From positions 1 to 7,276 of the forward strand of contig RFTR01000102.1 of the NCBI GenBank assembly GCA_009923345.1: DNA of 7,276 nt. The letters are read 5' to 3'. Positions 1 to 6,014 of the stretch are shown in pieces. The stretch comes from Betaproteobacteria bacterium. Its GTDB lineage: Bacteria > Pseudomonadota > Gammaproteobacteria > Burkholderiales > Burkholderiaceae_C. A model generated the notes under the pieces. It saw only the letters and a list, made by a program, of their open reading frames with translations. It had not been told where the DNA came from and did not search any database. A program made the translations under genes and the position numbers. Position 1 is the first letter of the stretch; every line of letters starts with the position of its first letter.

Positions 1-789
1 AAGCCGAGTTGTGTTTACCCAGGAATTTGCCAAAACCTCAATACCGACCATAGTTCATTGATACACATGTACCGACGCGCGCGGGAACTCAAAGGCGTTA
101 AGAAAATTTTGATCGGTTCAGGATTACGCTATGACTTAGCGGTGCAATCCCCCGAATATGTCAAAGAGTTAGTGACCCACCATGTGGGTGGTTATTTAAA
201 AATTGCCCCTGAGCACACCGAAGGCGGTCCTTTGTCGATGATGATGAAGCCCGGTATTGGTAGTTATGACAAGTTCAAGCAAATGTTTGACAAATACAGC
301 GCCGAGGCTGGCAAAAAGCAGTTCTTGGTGCCTTATTTCATCGCCGCGCACCCTGGTACCAAAGACGAAGACATGATGAACCTCGCGCTATGGCTCAAAA
401 GCAATGGCTTTCGTGCAGACCAAGTGCAAACGTTTTATCCCAGTCCCATGGCTACCGCTACGGCGATGTACCACTCTGGCAAAAATCCCCTAGCGCGTGT
501 GACACGTCAAAGCCATTCTGTTGATATCGTGCGTGGCGAAAAACGCCGTCGTTTGCACAAAGCCTTTTTGCGCTACCACGATGCCAATAACTGGCCCTTA
601 TTGCGTGAGGCGCTTAAAACCATGGGCCGTGCAGACCTCATTGGTAACGGCAAACACCATCTGATTCCTACTTTTCAGCCCACTACAGATGGCAACTACA
701 CCAGTGCGCGTCGCAAAAACAGTACGGTCGTTCGTCCAGGTCGGGTTTTGACGCAACACACGGGTCTACCTCCGCGCAAGAAAAAGTAA
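1..789 (+). CDS. ygiQ: YgiQ-family radical SAM protein, C-terminal part (5' end outside window)
   Basis: The reading frame is open from base 1, so the gene starts upstream; the TTG at 58 is an internal codon, not a start. About 262 residues are visible of a family that is usually around 700 or more. The visible part begins with a Cys-rich stretch (SCVYPGIC) followed by NLNTDH, then GSGLRYDLAV, HHVGGYLKIAPEHT, MMKPGIGSYD, PYFIAAHPGT and YPSPMATATAMYHSG, all strongly typical of YgiQ/UPF0313 proteins. This corresponds to the second half of the radical SAM barrel and the C-terminal DUF3362-type region, ending in a basic tail (PPRKKK). The CxxxCxxC iron-sulfur motif that would prove radical SAM chemistry lies off the left edge. 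The substrate of the family is, as far as I know, not established. The transporter gene begins 20 bases after the stop with no terminator between, so the two may be co-transcribed. Confidence 0.93.
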   Translation, partial: KPSCVYPGICQNLNTDHSSLIHMYRRARELKGVKKILIGSGLRYDLAVQSPEYVKELVTHHVGGYLKIAPEHTEGGPLSMMMKPGIGSYDKFKQMFDKYSAEAGKKQFLVPYFIAAHPGTKDEDMMNLALWLKSNGFRADQVQTFYPSPMATATAMYHSGKNPLARVTRQSHSVDIVRGEKRRRLHKAFLRYHDANNWPLLREALKTMGRADLIGNGKHHLIPTFQPTTDGNYTSARRKNSTVVRPGRVLTQHTGLPPRKKK

Positions 790-809
790 TCTCAAGAAAG
801 TCAATCCCT

Positions 810-2045
810 TTGCCATTTAGCCGAAGCGATGCAAGATTTGTGTGGGTTTTATCGATTGCTCAACTGATTACTTGGGGCAGTATTTTTTACGGATTTGCTT
901 TGTTTATGGTGCCGCTAGAAAAAGCTTTGGGCATGACGCGCGCGCAATCGTCTCTGGGCTTTAGCTTGATGTTGCTGACCGAAGGCTTGTTGGCATTTTT
1001 TATTGGCCAATGGATTGATAGAGGGTATGAACGCTTCATCATGACCTGTGGTTCTTTATTGGTAGGCGCATTGATGCTAGTTCACAGTGTGATTTCCACT
1101 CAGGCGCAGTTCTATGCGGTTTGGACTTTATTGGGCGTTGCCATGGCATGCACGCTTTATCCTCCAGCTTTCGCGGTACTGACTCGACGATTCCCTAATC
1201 ACTTTCGACGCGCCATCATCATCTTGTCGTTTTTAGGCGGCTTGGCAAGCACGGTTTTCATTCCCTTGATTGCTTGGTTGATGGATGCCATCGACTGGCG
1301 AGAAACCATGTGGGTGATCGCGGCAATGCAATTCTTGGTGTGTGCGCCTATTCATTTTTATTTGCTGCGTGGTGCAAAGACGATACCTCACACGCAAGCT
1401 AAGACCGATGGGGGTTCGGACAATGAAGTAAGTCGCACGTCATCCAATTCAGTTGAACCACACATATCGATCTGGCAATTTATGCGCAACCCTGTGTTTT
1501 GGCAGTTGAGTTGTTTCGTGGTTTTATTAATGGCCGCTACTTCAGCATTACCCGCCCATATGGTGAGTTTGTTGCGCGAATCCGGTATGAGCGAAACCTG
1601 GGCTATTGCTGTTCCAGCAAGCATTGGAGTGATTCAAGTTGTGGGTCGCTTAGGTCTTTATCTGTTGGAAAAGCGCATTGATGTACATACATCGAATCGA
1701 TGGGTGACGTTATTGATTCCTTTGGGCTTGCTTTCCCTGATCATGGGCCATGGCGAAGTTTTGGGTTGCTTGGTGTTTGTCCTGCTATATGGGCTAGGCA
1801 ACGGCATGCTGACGATTGTTAAAGGCACCGTCATGGCTGAATATGTCAGCAAAGCCCATATGGGAAGTCTTAACGGCATTTTGGGTGTACCCATGGCGGC
1901 TGCGCGAGCTGCAGCCCCGCTTTTAATGGGTTTGATGTGGTCACCAAGTAATGGTTATACCTATGGCTTATGGATGCTGTTGATTGTTAGTGTCATAGGC
2001 GTTGGTGCTTTATGGTCCGCACAAAACAGCGCCCAAAAAATTTAA
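810..2045 (+). CDS. Major facilitator superfamily transporter, 12 membrane helices, substrate unknown
   Basis: This 411-residue inner-membrane protein has about twelve hydrophobic segments (roughly 11-35, 47-66, 76-95, 101-122, 134-158, 165-185, 228-248, 262-286, 296-312, 316-340, 352-374, 382-404). A polar central loop (about 187-225) separates the two six-helix halves, as expected of an MFS permease. The loop between helices 2 and 3 reads GQWIDRGYERF, a form of the MFS motif A (G-x-x-x-D-R-x-G-x-R). It looks like the prokaryotic MFS branch that includes oxalate/formate- and monocarboxylate-type carriers, but nothing fixes the substrate. The start is TTG at 810, preceded by a purine-rich AAGAAAG at 794-800; GTG at 840, just before the first helix, is an alternative. 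It probably reads through from ygiQ. Its stop overlaps the smpB stop by 4 bases on the opposite strand. It is the least conserved member of this neighbourhood and may be an accessory insertion. Confidence 0.88.
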   Translation: MPFSRSDARFVWVLSIAQLITWGSIFYGFALFMVPLEKALGMTRAQSSLGFSLMLLTEGLLAFFIGQWIDRGYERFIMTCGSLLVGALMLVHSVISTQAQFYAVWTLLGVAMACTLYPPAFAVLTRRFPNHFRRAIIILSFLGGLASTVFIPLIAWLMDAIDWRETMWVIAAMQFLVCAPIHFYLLRGAKTIPHTQAKTDGGSDNEVSRTSSNSVEPHISIWQFMRNPVFWQLSCFVVLLMAATSALPAHMVSLLRESGMSETWAIAVPASIGVIQVVGRLGLYLLEKRIDVHTSNRWVTLLIPLGLLSLIMGHGEVLGCLVFVLLYGLGNGMLTIVKGTVMAEYVSKAHMGSLNGILGVPMAAARAAAPLLMGLMWSPSNGYTYGLWMLLIVSVIGVGALWSAQNSAQKI

Positions 2046-2518
2046 CGGCTGCGTGACTTCATAGCGCGTTCAACCTCGCGCTTGCCTTCGCGGTCTTTGA
2101 TGGTGTCGCGCTTGTCGTGTTCGGCTTTACCCTTGGCCAATGCAATTTCACATTTGATCTTGCCGTTTTTCCAATGGAGGTTGATGGGCACTAGGGTGTA
2201 GCCTTTTTGCTCGACTTTACCGATTAAGCGTTTGATGTCGTCTTTCTTCATCAGTAGCTTCTTGGTACGGACCGCGTCTGGGCTGATGTGGCTAGAAGCA
2301 GTGTGCAGAGGGTTGATTTGGCAACCAATGACAAACAATTCGCCGTCGCGCACCACCACGTAACCATCCGTTAATTGCACCTTGCCTTCGCGCGCAGCTT
2401 TCACTTCCCAACCTTGCAGGACCATGCCTGCCTCAAACTTTTCTTCGAAAAAATAGTTGTAGGCGGCTTTTTTGTTGTCAGCAATGCGCGCTGGAAGCGC
2501 TGGTTTTTTAGTGGCCAT
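2042..2518 (-). CDS. smpB: SsrA-binding protein SmpB (trans-translation)
   Basis: SmpB binds tmRNA and delivers it to ribosomes stalled on broken mRNA, filling the decoding site where the codon is missing. The 158-residue product has the usual family length. Family motifs are ADNKKAAYNYF near residue 13, GWEVKAAREGKVQL near 36-49, GCQINPLHTAS near 65-75, RTKKLLM near 84-90 and GYTLVPINLHWKNGKIKCEI near 106-125. The Lys/Arg-rich C-terminal tail (HDKRDTIKDREGKREVERAMK) is the part that enters the mRNA channel as a helix. The frame extends upstream to a TTG at 2557, but ATG at 2518 matches where SmpB proteins normally begin (MATKKP). No clear Shine-Dalgarno lies before that ATG. It is transcribed divergently from ratA and converges on the transporter gene. 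The ssrA RNA itself is not in this window. Confidence 0.97.
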   Translation of the reverse strand: MATKKPALPARIADNKKAAYNYFFEEKFEAGMVLQGWEVKAAREGKVQLTDGYVVVRDGELFVIGCQINPLHTASSHISPDAVRTKKLLMKKDDIKRLIGKVEQKGYTLVPINLHWKNGKIKCEIALAKGKAEHDKRDTIKDREGKREVERAMKSRSR

Positions 2519-2565
2519 GAAAGCTAGGTGGGGGCTGGATGTCTTCTTACAATGCAAACTATTCT
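2519..2565. promoter_or_regulatory. Divergent smpB/ratA intergenic region with candidate -10 boxes
   Basis: Only 47 bases separate the two divergent start codons, so both promoters must lie here or reach into the opposite coding region. On the plus strand TACAAT at 2548-2553 is one base from the sigma-70 -10 consensus, but no good -35 lies 16-18 bases upstream and the resulting leader to the ATG at 2566 would be only a few bases. On the minus strand TAGAAT (2566 down to 2561) is a possible smpB -10, again with no convincing -35. These are by-eye matches to short degenerate motifs and should be treated as candidates. Confidence 0.3.
2526..2531 (+). promoter_or_regulatory. Shine-Dalgarno-like AGGTGG for an alternative ratA start at 2539
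   Basis: AGGTGG differs from AGGAGG at one base and sits 7 bases before an in-frame ATG at 2539. It would add nine residues (MSSYNANYS) to RatA. The ATG at 2566, which homologs favour, has no such site in front of it. The match may be chance, because the same bases form the leader of smpB on the other strand. Confidence 0.3.
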
Positions 2566-3015
2566 ATGAAAACAGTTCACAAGTCCGTTCTTATTTGGTT
2601 TAGCGCAGAAGAAATGTTTGCGCTGGTGACCGATGTGGCCTTATATCCTGAATTTTTGCCTTGGTGCGACAAAACCCGTATTGTCTCGCAAGATGCATCG
2701 GGTATGGTGGCTGAAATTGGCATGGCGCTGGGGGGATTTCATAAAAGCTTTACTACGCGTAATTTGCACACTGAGGGACGTCAGGTGAAGTTGTCTCTGA
2801 TTGACGGTCCTTTTAAGCAATTGGATGGCACGTGGGATTTTTATCCGCTTACGCAAGAAGGTAGTTCTGAGCTCCAAAGGGCATGCCGCGTAGAACTTAC
2901 TTTGCACTACAGCTTTGAGAGTATGTTTGGCGCATTGGTCGGCCCACTATTTGACAAAATTGCCGCGACCTTGATCGATGCGTTTGTGCAACGCGCAGAA
3001 AAAGTCTACGTTTGA
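2566..3015 (+). CDS. ratA: RatA-family START/SRPBCC (Coq10-like) protein
   Basis: The 149-residue product starts MKTVHKSVLIW and shows the RatA/Coq10 pattern: FALVTDVALYPEFLPWC near residues 18-33, FTTRN near 62-66, LIDGPFKQLDGTWDF near 78-92 and a C-terminal amphipathic helix with GPLFDKIAATLIDAFVQRAEKVY near 126-148. The fold is a helix-grip hydrophobic cavity. In E. coli RatA was reported to bind the 50S subunit and block 70S formation, while mitochondrial Coq10 relatives bind ubiquinone or its precursors, so the true role here could be either; the toxin label is inherited. I chose ATG 2566 because homologs commonly begin there, although ATG 2539 has a better ribosome binding site. The stop TGA shares its A with the rnfH start. 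No separate antitoxin gene is obvious beyond the customary RnfH partner. Confidence 0.9.
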   Translation: MKTVHKSVLIWFSAEEMFALVTDVALYPEFLPWCDKTRIVSQDASGMVAEIGMALGGFHKSFTTRNLHTEGRQVKLSLIDGPFKQLDGTWDFYPLTQEGSSELQRACRVELTLHYSFESMFGALVGPLFDKIAATLIDAFVQRAEKVYV

Positions 3016-3368
3016 TGGCTTCTAATCTGTTGCGTATTACAGTGGTGCATTCAAGCCATCCGCGAGAGGTGTCTGAGCATCTGTTGGAGTTGCCAACTCT
3101 AAGTACGGTTAACGACGCGCTTTTGGCTTGTCAATTATTTGAAAACTTTCCCAGTAATGTCTCGATACACGATGAAAAATGGACGCTTGGTGTGTGGGGA
3201 CGTCCTGTCACGCATGAATATTTACTGCGCGACGAAGATCGCCTAGAAATTTATCGACCTCTCAAAGTTGATCCTAAAGTCGCTAGAAGAGAGCGTTTTC
3301 AAAAACAAGGGTCTCGTGCCGCTGGCTTGTTTGCCACGCGACGCAAAGGCGCTAAACCAGGCTATTGA
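3015..3368 (+). CDS. rnfH: RnfH-family ubiquitin-like-fold protein
   Basis: The 117-residue product matches the RnfH (UPF0125) family. It opens with a beta strand (LRITVVHSS), then LPTLSTVNDALLACQLFENFP, followed by the family signature LGVWGRP near 58-64, LRDEDRLEIYRPLKVDPKVARR near 71-92, and a basic tail containing GSRAAGLFATRRKG. The fold is beta-grasp; the molecular role is not established. It was once named for linkage with the Rnf electron-transport complex, but no rnf genes are visible here. In E. coli the ratA-rnfH (ratAB) pair was described as a toxin-antitoxin-like unit, though RnfH was not clearly shown to neutralise RatA. The start ATG at 3015 overlaps the ratA stop (TGATG), indicating translational coupling; an in-frame TTG lies directly before it. 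The next gene's ATG follows its stop with no gap. Confidence 0.92.
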   Translation: MASNLLRITVVHSSHPREVSEHLLELPTLSTVNDALLACQLFENFPSNVSIHDEKWTLGVWGRPVTHEYLLRDEDRLEIYRPLKVDPKVARRERFQKQGSRAAGLFATRRKGAKPGY

Positions 3369-4388
3369 ATGTCACACAATTACTGGCCCCTCTGTGGCTA
3401 TACATTTCTAGAAACCAATACGGCTGGCCATTTGGTGGTGACGGATGACTTTTTACGTTTTCTATTAGAGCGACCAGAGCTCGCGCCGATGGAGACATCC
3501 TGTGCTGCTGAAATTGGACTTCATCAATATTTGTTAGAGAACCCACGCAGTGAAATTATGCCCGACCAACTCGGGGCTTTGCTAGATGCGGATGCGCGTG
3601 ACAACTATGCGGTGTGGCTACGTTTTAGGCAGCGCATTTTGGCCCATCCGACTTTGGAGGCAAGTTATTTAGCGCTTTTCCAAGGAAGTGGCGTCGATGT
3701 TCCGCCATTGTTGGTGCATCAAATTAGTCAAATCTTGTTGCGTCATATTCTTAAAGATGAAGCAACGGCCATGCAAGTGCGAATCGCTGAGATGTTTTTT
3801 CGTACGCAAAAAATAACTGTGCTAGAGGATGGCGTTGTGATGGCGGCTGATGAAGAAACAGTGCAGCGCCTCGCGACGCAAAGTAGTTTTGGCACCTTAG
3901 GTGATTTGCTACAAAAGGGTGGAATCAAACTCAAAAGCGTAGACCTCGATGTGCTGCAACCAGAATCAGCTGACGAATATTGGTCTCGCAGCGAGAGCTT
4001 CGATTGGGCCGTGCAGCTCAACCATGGGCAACCTGCCTTAGACGCTCTATGCGATGTCATGGTTAAGTGGATTAAGCACTTCTTGGGTGTATCTGTGCGC
4101 ATACAAACCGAAAAAGATATTGACGATGACCAATGGGTCTGGCATGTGGGTTTAGATGCGCAAGCCAGCGGTGTATTGAACGCGCTGTACCAAGGTGAAG
4201 AGGTTGATACCGACAGAATGGAGAGCATGCTGTGCTTGTTCTCTTTGCATTCTTTAGACCCAAACGATATGTCTGCCCAAATTCGAGGTAAGCCCGTTTA
4301 TTTGGCTATGGCCATGGACGCAGATCAACGACTTAAATTGAAACCCCAAAACTTGTTATTGAATTTGCCGTTGGTTAAACGTTCTTGA
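3369..4388 (+). CDS. Protein of unknown function, resembles DUF6352 family
   Basis: This is a 339-residue soluble-looking protein with no signal peptide and no membrane segment. From memory it resembles the Burkholderiales family annotated DUF6352: an opening NYWPLCGY, then VTDDFLRFLLERPELAP near 24-40, DADARDNYAVWLRFRQRIL near 73-91, ASYLALFQGSGVDVPPLLVHQISQILLRHIL near 98-128, and RIAEMFFRTQKI near 138-149. A second half begins around residue 170 and ends with RGKPVYLAMAMDADQRLKLKPQNLLLNLP. I see no metal-binding Cys/His cluster, Walker motif or catalytic signature. ATG 3369 follows the rnfH TGA directly, so translation probably depends on reinitiation from rnfH; this ties it to ratA-rnfH. 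A function is not assigned. The family name is a recollection and less certain than the reality of the gene. Confidence 0.82.
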   Translation: MSHNYWPLCGYTFLETNTAGHLVVTDDFLRFLLERPELAPMETSCAAEIGLHQYLLENPRSEIMPDQLGALLDADARDNYAVWLRFRQRILAHPTLEASYLALFQGSGVDVPPLLVHQISQILLRHILKDEATAMQVRIAEMFFRTQKITVLEDGVVMAADEETVQRLATQSSFGTLGDLLQKGGIKLKSVDLDVLQPESADEYWSRSESFDWAVQLNHGQPALDALCDVMVKWIKHFLGVSVRIQTEKDIDDDQWVWHVGLDAQASGVLNALYQGEEVDTDRMESMLCLFSLHSLDPNDMSAQIRGKPVYLAMAMDADQRLKLKPQNLLLNLPLVKRS

Positions 4389-4436
4389 CAATTTGTATAC
4401 AGCGTTAATGGGTGCGCACTTAAAATGCAAATCTTT
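4389..4436 (+). promoter_or_regulatory. guaB: guaB leader with candidate promoter elements and a TGTATACA palindrome
   Basis: The 59-base gap before guaB holds TAAAAT at 4421-4426, one base from the -10 consensus and suitably placed for a short leader. A perfect TTGACA lies at 4385-4390, overlapping the upstream stop codon, but it is 30 bases from that -10 and has no good partner at 16-18 bases. A perfect 8-base palindrome TGTATACA occupies 4394-4401, about where the -35 for TAAAAT would fall. No PurR-like box (ACGCAAACGTTTGCGT pattern) is seen. A guaB promoter here is plausible, but its exact elements are not resolved. Confidence 0.35.
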
Positions 4437-4440
4437 GGAG
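4437..4440 (+). promoter_or_regulatory. guaB: guaB ribosome binding site GGAG
   Basis: GGAG lies 7 bases before ATG 4448. It is the clearest Shine-Dalgarno element in the window and supports that start, which also matches the usual IMP dehydrogenase N-terminus. Confidence 0.75.
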
Positions 4441-4447
4441 CTCTCCC

Positions 4448-5917
4448 ATGCGCCTTCTCGGCAAAGCCCTCACCTTCGACGACGTGTTGCTGGTGCCCGC
4501 CTATTCACAAGTCCTGCCTAAGGACACTTCCCTCTCCACCATCTTTTCTCGCAATATTGCACTGAACCTGCCATTGGTTTCTGCGGCCATGGACACCGTG
4601 ACCGAATCGCGTTTAGCCATTGCAATTGCCCAAGAGGGTGGCATGGGTATCGTGCATAAAAACCTCACGGCTGCCGAGCAAGCTGCAGAAGTCGCTAAGG
4701 TGAAGCGTTACGAGAGCGGTGTGTTGCTCGATCCAGTCATCATCACTCCGAACCACACGGTGCGTCAGGTAATGGTTTTATCTCAAGAGTTAGGCATCTC
4801 AGGCTTTCCAGTTTGCGAGGGAGGCAAAGTTGTTGGCATCGTGACAAACCGTGATTTGCGCTTTGAGAACCGTTACGATGTGCAGATCAAAGAGATCATG
4901 ACACCACGCGAGCGCTTGGTGACAGTGCCCGAGGGCACAACGCCAGAACAAGCCAAAGCTTTGTTGAACAAACACAAACTCGAGCGTTTGCTGGTGATCA
5001 ATGATGCGTTTGAACTCAAAGGGCTCATTACCGTTAAAGACATTACCAAGCAAACCAGTTTCCCCAATGCTGCGCGTGATGCTACTGGTCGTTTGCGTGT
5101 GGGCGCTGCCGTAGGTGTAGGCGAGGGCACTGAAGAGCGTGTCGAAGCCTTGGTCAAAGCTGGGGTCGACGCCATCGTGGTCGACACCGCGCATGGGCAC
5201 AGCTTGGGTGTGCTTGAACGTGTCAAATGGGCCAAACAAAATTATCCGCACATCGATGTAGTGGGAGGAAACATTGCAACGGGTGCTGCAGCTTTGGCTT
5301 TGGTTAAAGCGGGAGCGGATGCCGTGAAAGTAGGCATTGGCCCCGGCTCTATTTGCACCACACGTATCGTGGCGGGCGTTGGAGTTCCTCAAATCATGGC
5401 GATTGATAGCGTGGCCACAGCTTTGCAAGGTACAGGTGTGCCCTTGATTGCAGATGGCGGTATTCGTTACAGCGGTGATATCGCCAAGGCACTGGCTGCA
5501 GGTGCGTCTAGCGTGATGATGGGAGGCATGTTCGCAGGTACAGAAGAAGCACCTGGGGAAGTCATCCTTTACCAAGGACGAAGTTACAAGAGTTACCGTG
5601 GCATGGGCTCCATTGGCGCAATGCAACAAGGCAGTGCTGACCGATATTTCCAAGAGTCGAGCACGGGTAACCCCAATGCAGACAAACTCGTACCCGAGGG
5701 CATTGAAGGACGTGTGCCTTACAAGGGTTCGATGATCAGCATCGTTTACCAAATGGCAGGTGGTATTCGCGCGAGCATGGGCTATTGCGGTTGCGCCACC
5801 ATCGACGACATGAAAAACAAGGCTGAATTTGTTGAGATAACCACGGCAGGCATCCGCGAAAGCCATGTGCATGACGTGCAAATCACCAAAGAAGCGCCTA
5901 ACTATCGCGCTGAATAG
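4448..5917 (+). CDS. guaB: IMP dehydrogenase
   Basis: GuaB oxidises IMP to XMP with NAD+, the committed step of guanine nucleotide synthesis, in the cytoplasm as a tetramer or octamer. The 489-residue length is normal. The N-terminus (LTFDDVLLVPAYS) and SAAMDTVTES are standard. A paired CBS (Bateman) domain spans roughly 93-205, with GISGFPVCEGGKVVGIVTNRD and KLERLLVINDAFELKGLITVKDI marking its two repeats; in this family it senses ATP and GTP/ppGpp. Catalytic features are all present: GIGPGSICTTR with the nucleophile Cys303, DGGIR with Asp336, GMGS at 385-388, and the flap SADRYFQE with the Arg399-Tyr400 pair. YCGCATI and the tail complete the barrel. ATG 4448 has a good GGAG ahead of it. 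The gene is followed directly by an intrinsic terminator. Scarce TTA, CTA and TCA codons over its last three quarters fit a well-expressed gene. Confidence 0.99.
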   Translation: MRLLGKALTFDDVLLVPAYSQVLPKDTSLSTIFSRNIALNLPLVSAAMDTVTESRLAIAIAQEGGMGIVHKNLTAAEQAAEVAKVKRYESGVLLDPVIITPNHTVRQVMVLSQELGISGFPVCEGGKVVGIVTNRDLRFENRYDVQIKEIMTPRERLVTVPEGTTPEQAKALLNKHKLERLLVINDAFELKGLITVKDITKQTSFPNAARDATGRLRVGAAVGVGEGTEERVEALVKAGVDAIVVDTAHGHSLGVLERVKWAKQNYPHIDVVGGNIATGAAALALVKAGADAVKVGIGPGSICTTRIVAGVGVPQIMAIDSVATALQGTGVPLIADGGIRYSGDIAKALAAGASSVMMGGMFAGTEEAPGEVILYQGRSYKSYRGMGSIGAMQQGSADRYFQESSTGNPNADKLVPEGIEGRVPYKGSMISIVYQMAGGIRASMGYCGCATIDDMKNKAEFVEITTAGIRESHVHDVQITKEAPNYRAE

Positions 5918-5944
5918 CCCCAAATACAGCTTTCATCGCGTCAC

Positions 5945-5974
5945 AAACCGCCCTGAGGGGCGGTTTTGTTTTTT
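5945..5974 (+). terminator. Rho-independent terminator of guaB
   Basis: AAACCGCCC (5945-5953) pairs perfectly with GGGCGGTTT (5958-5966) around a TGAG tetraloop, giving a 9-base-pair stem whose loop-proximal six pairs are all G-C. It is followed by TGTTTTTT to 5974. It begins 27 bases after the guaB stop and should end most guaB transcripts before guaA. There is only a short A run on the 5' side, so it is mainly one-directional. Confidence 0.92.
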
Positions 5975-5987
5975 GAGACAATACGCC

Positions 5988-6010
5988 AAGGCCACTTAAG
6001 GCCCTTTTTT
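5988..6010 (+). other. guaA: Small hairpin with T-tract in the guaA leader (attenuator-like or SD-masking)
   Basis: AAGG-CC (5988-5993) can pair with GG-CCTT (6000-6006, one bulged C at 6002) around an ACTTAA loop. It ends in a run of T up to 6010, only four bases before the guaA ATG. The only Shine-Dalgarno-like bases, TTAAGG at 5996-6001, lie partly in its loop and 3' arm. The stem is short and bulged, so it may be a weak second terminator, a translation control element or nothing. GACAAT at 5977-5982 is a weak -10 candidate for guaA with no convincing -35. Confidence 0.35.
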
Positions 6011-6014
6011 ATTG

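Noticed and set aside
58..60. TTG at 58 as the start of a short YgiQ-like gene
   Set aside because: The frame is open to base 1 and the residues before 58 already match the YgiQ family, so this is a window truncation and not a short gene.
2566..3368. ratA-rnfH as a genuine toxin-antitoxin module
   Set aside because: The toxin name comes from E. coli work, but the pair is core and widely conserved in Proteobacteria, sits among housekeeping genes here, and resembles Coq10-type lipid carriers. I kept the gene names but not the claim of a toxin-antitoxin system.
3743..4228. 161-codon minus-strand open frame inside the unknown-function gene
   Set aside because: Ser/Thr/Cys-rich shadow translation without domains; the plus-strand frame is coupled to rnfH and matches a recalled protein family.
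4385..4390. Perfect TTGACA as the guaB -35 box
   Set aside because: No acceptable -10 lies 16-18 bases downstream; the best -10 (TAAAAT) is 30 bases away, so the match is probably incidental to the end of the upstream gene.
4799..5923. Long (374-codon) open frame on the minus strand across guaB
   Set aside because: Its codon boundaries coincide with guaB codons, so it can only be stopped by guaB TTA, CTA or TCA codons, which that gene largely avoids; its end is exactly a guaB TCA serine codon. The translation shows no recognisable domain and guaB is certain.
5918..6014. Purine or guanine-type riboswitch ahead of guaA
   Set aside because: The 97-base gap is largely occupied by the guaB terminator, and the remainder is too short and lacks a three-helix aptamer pattern.
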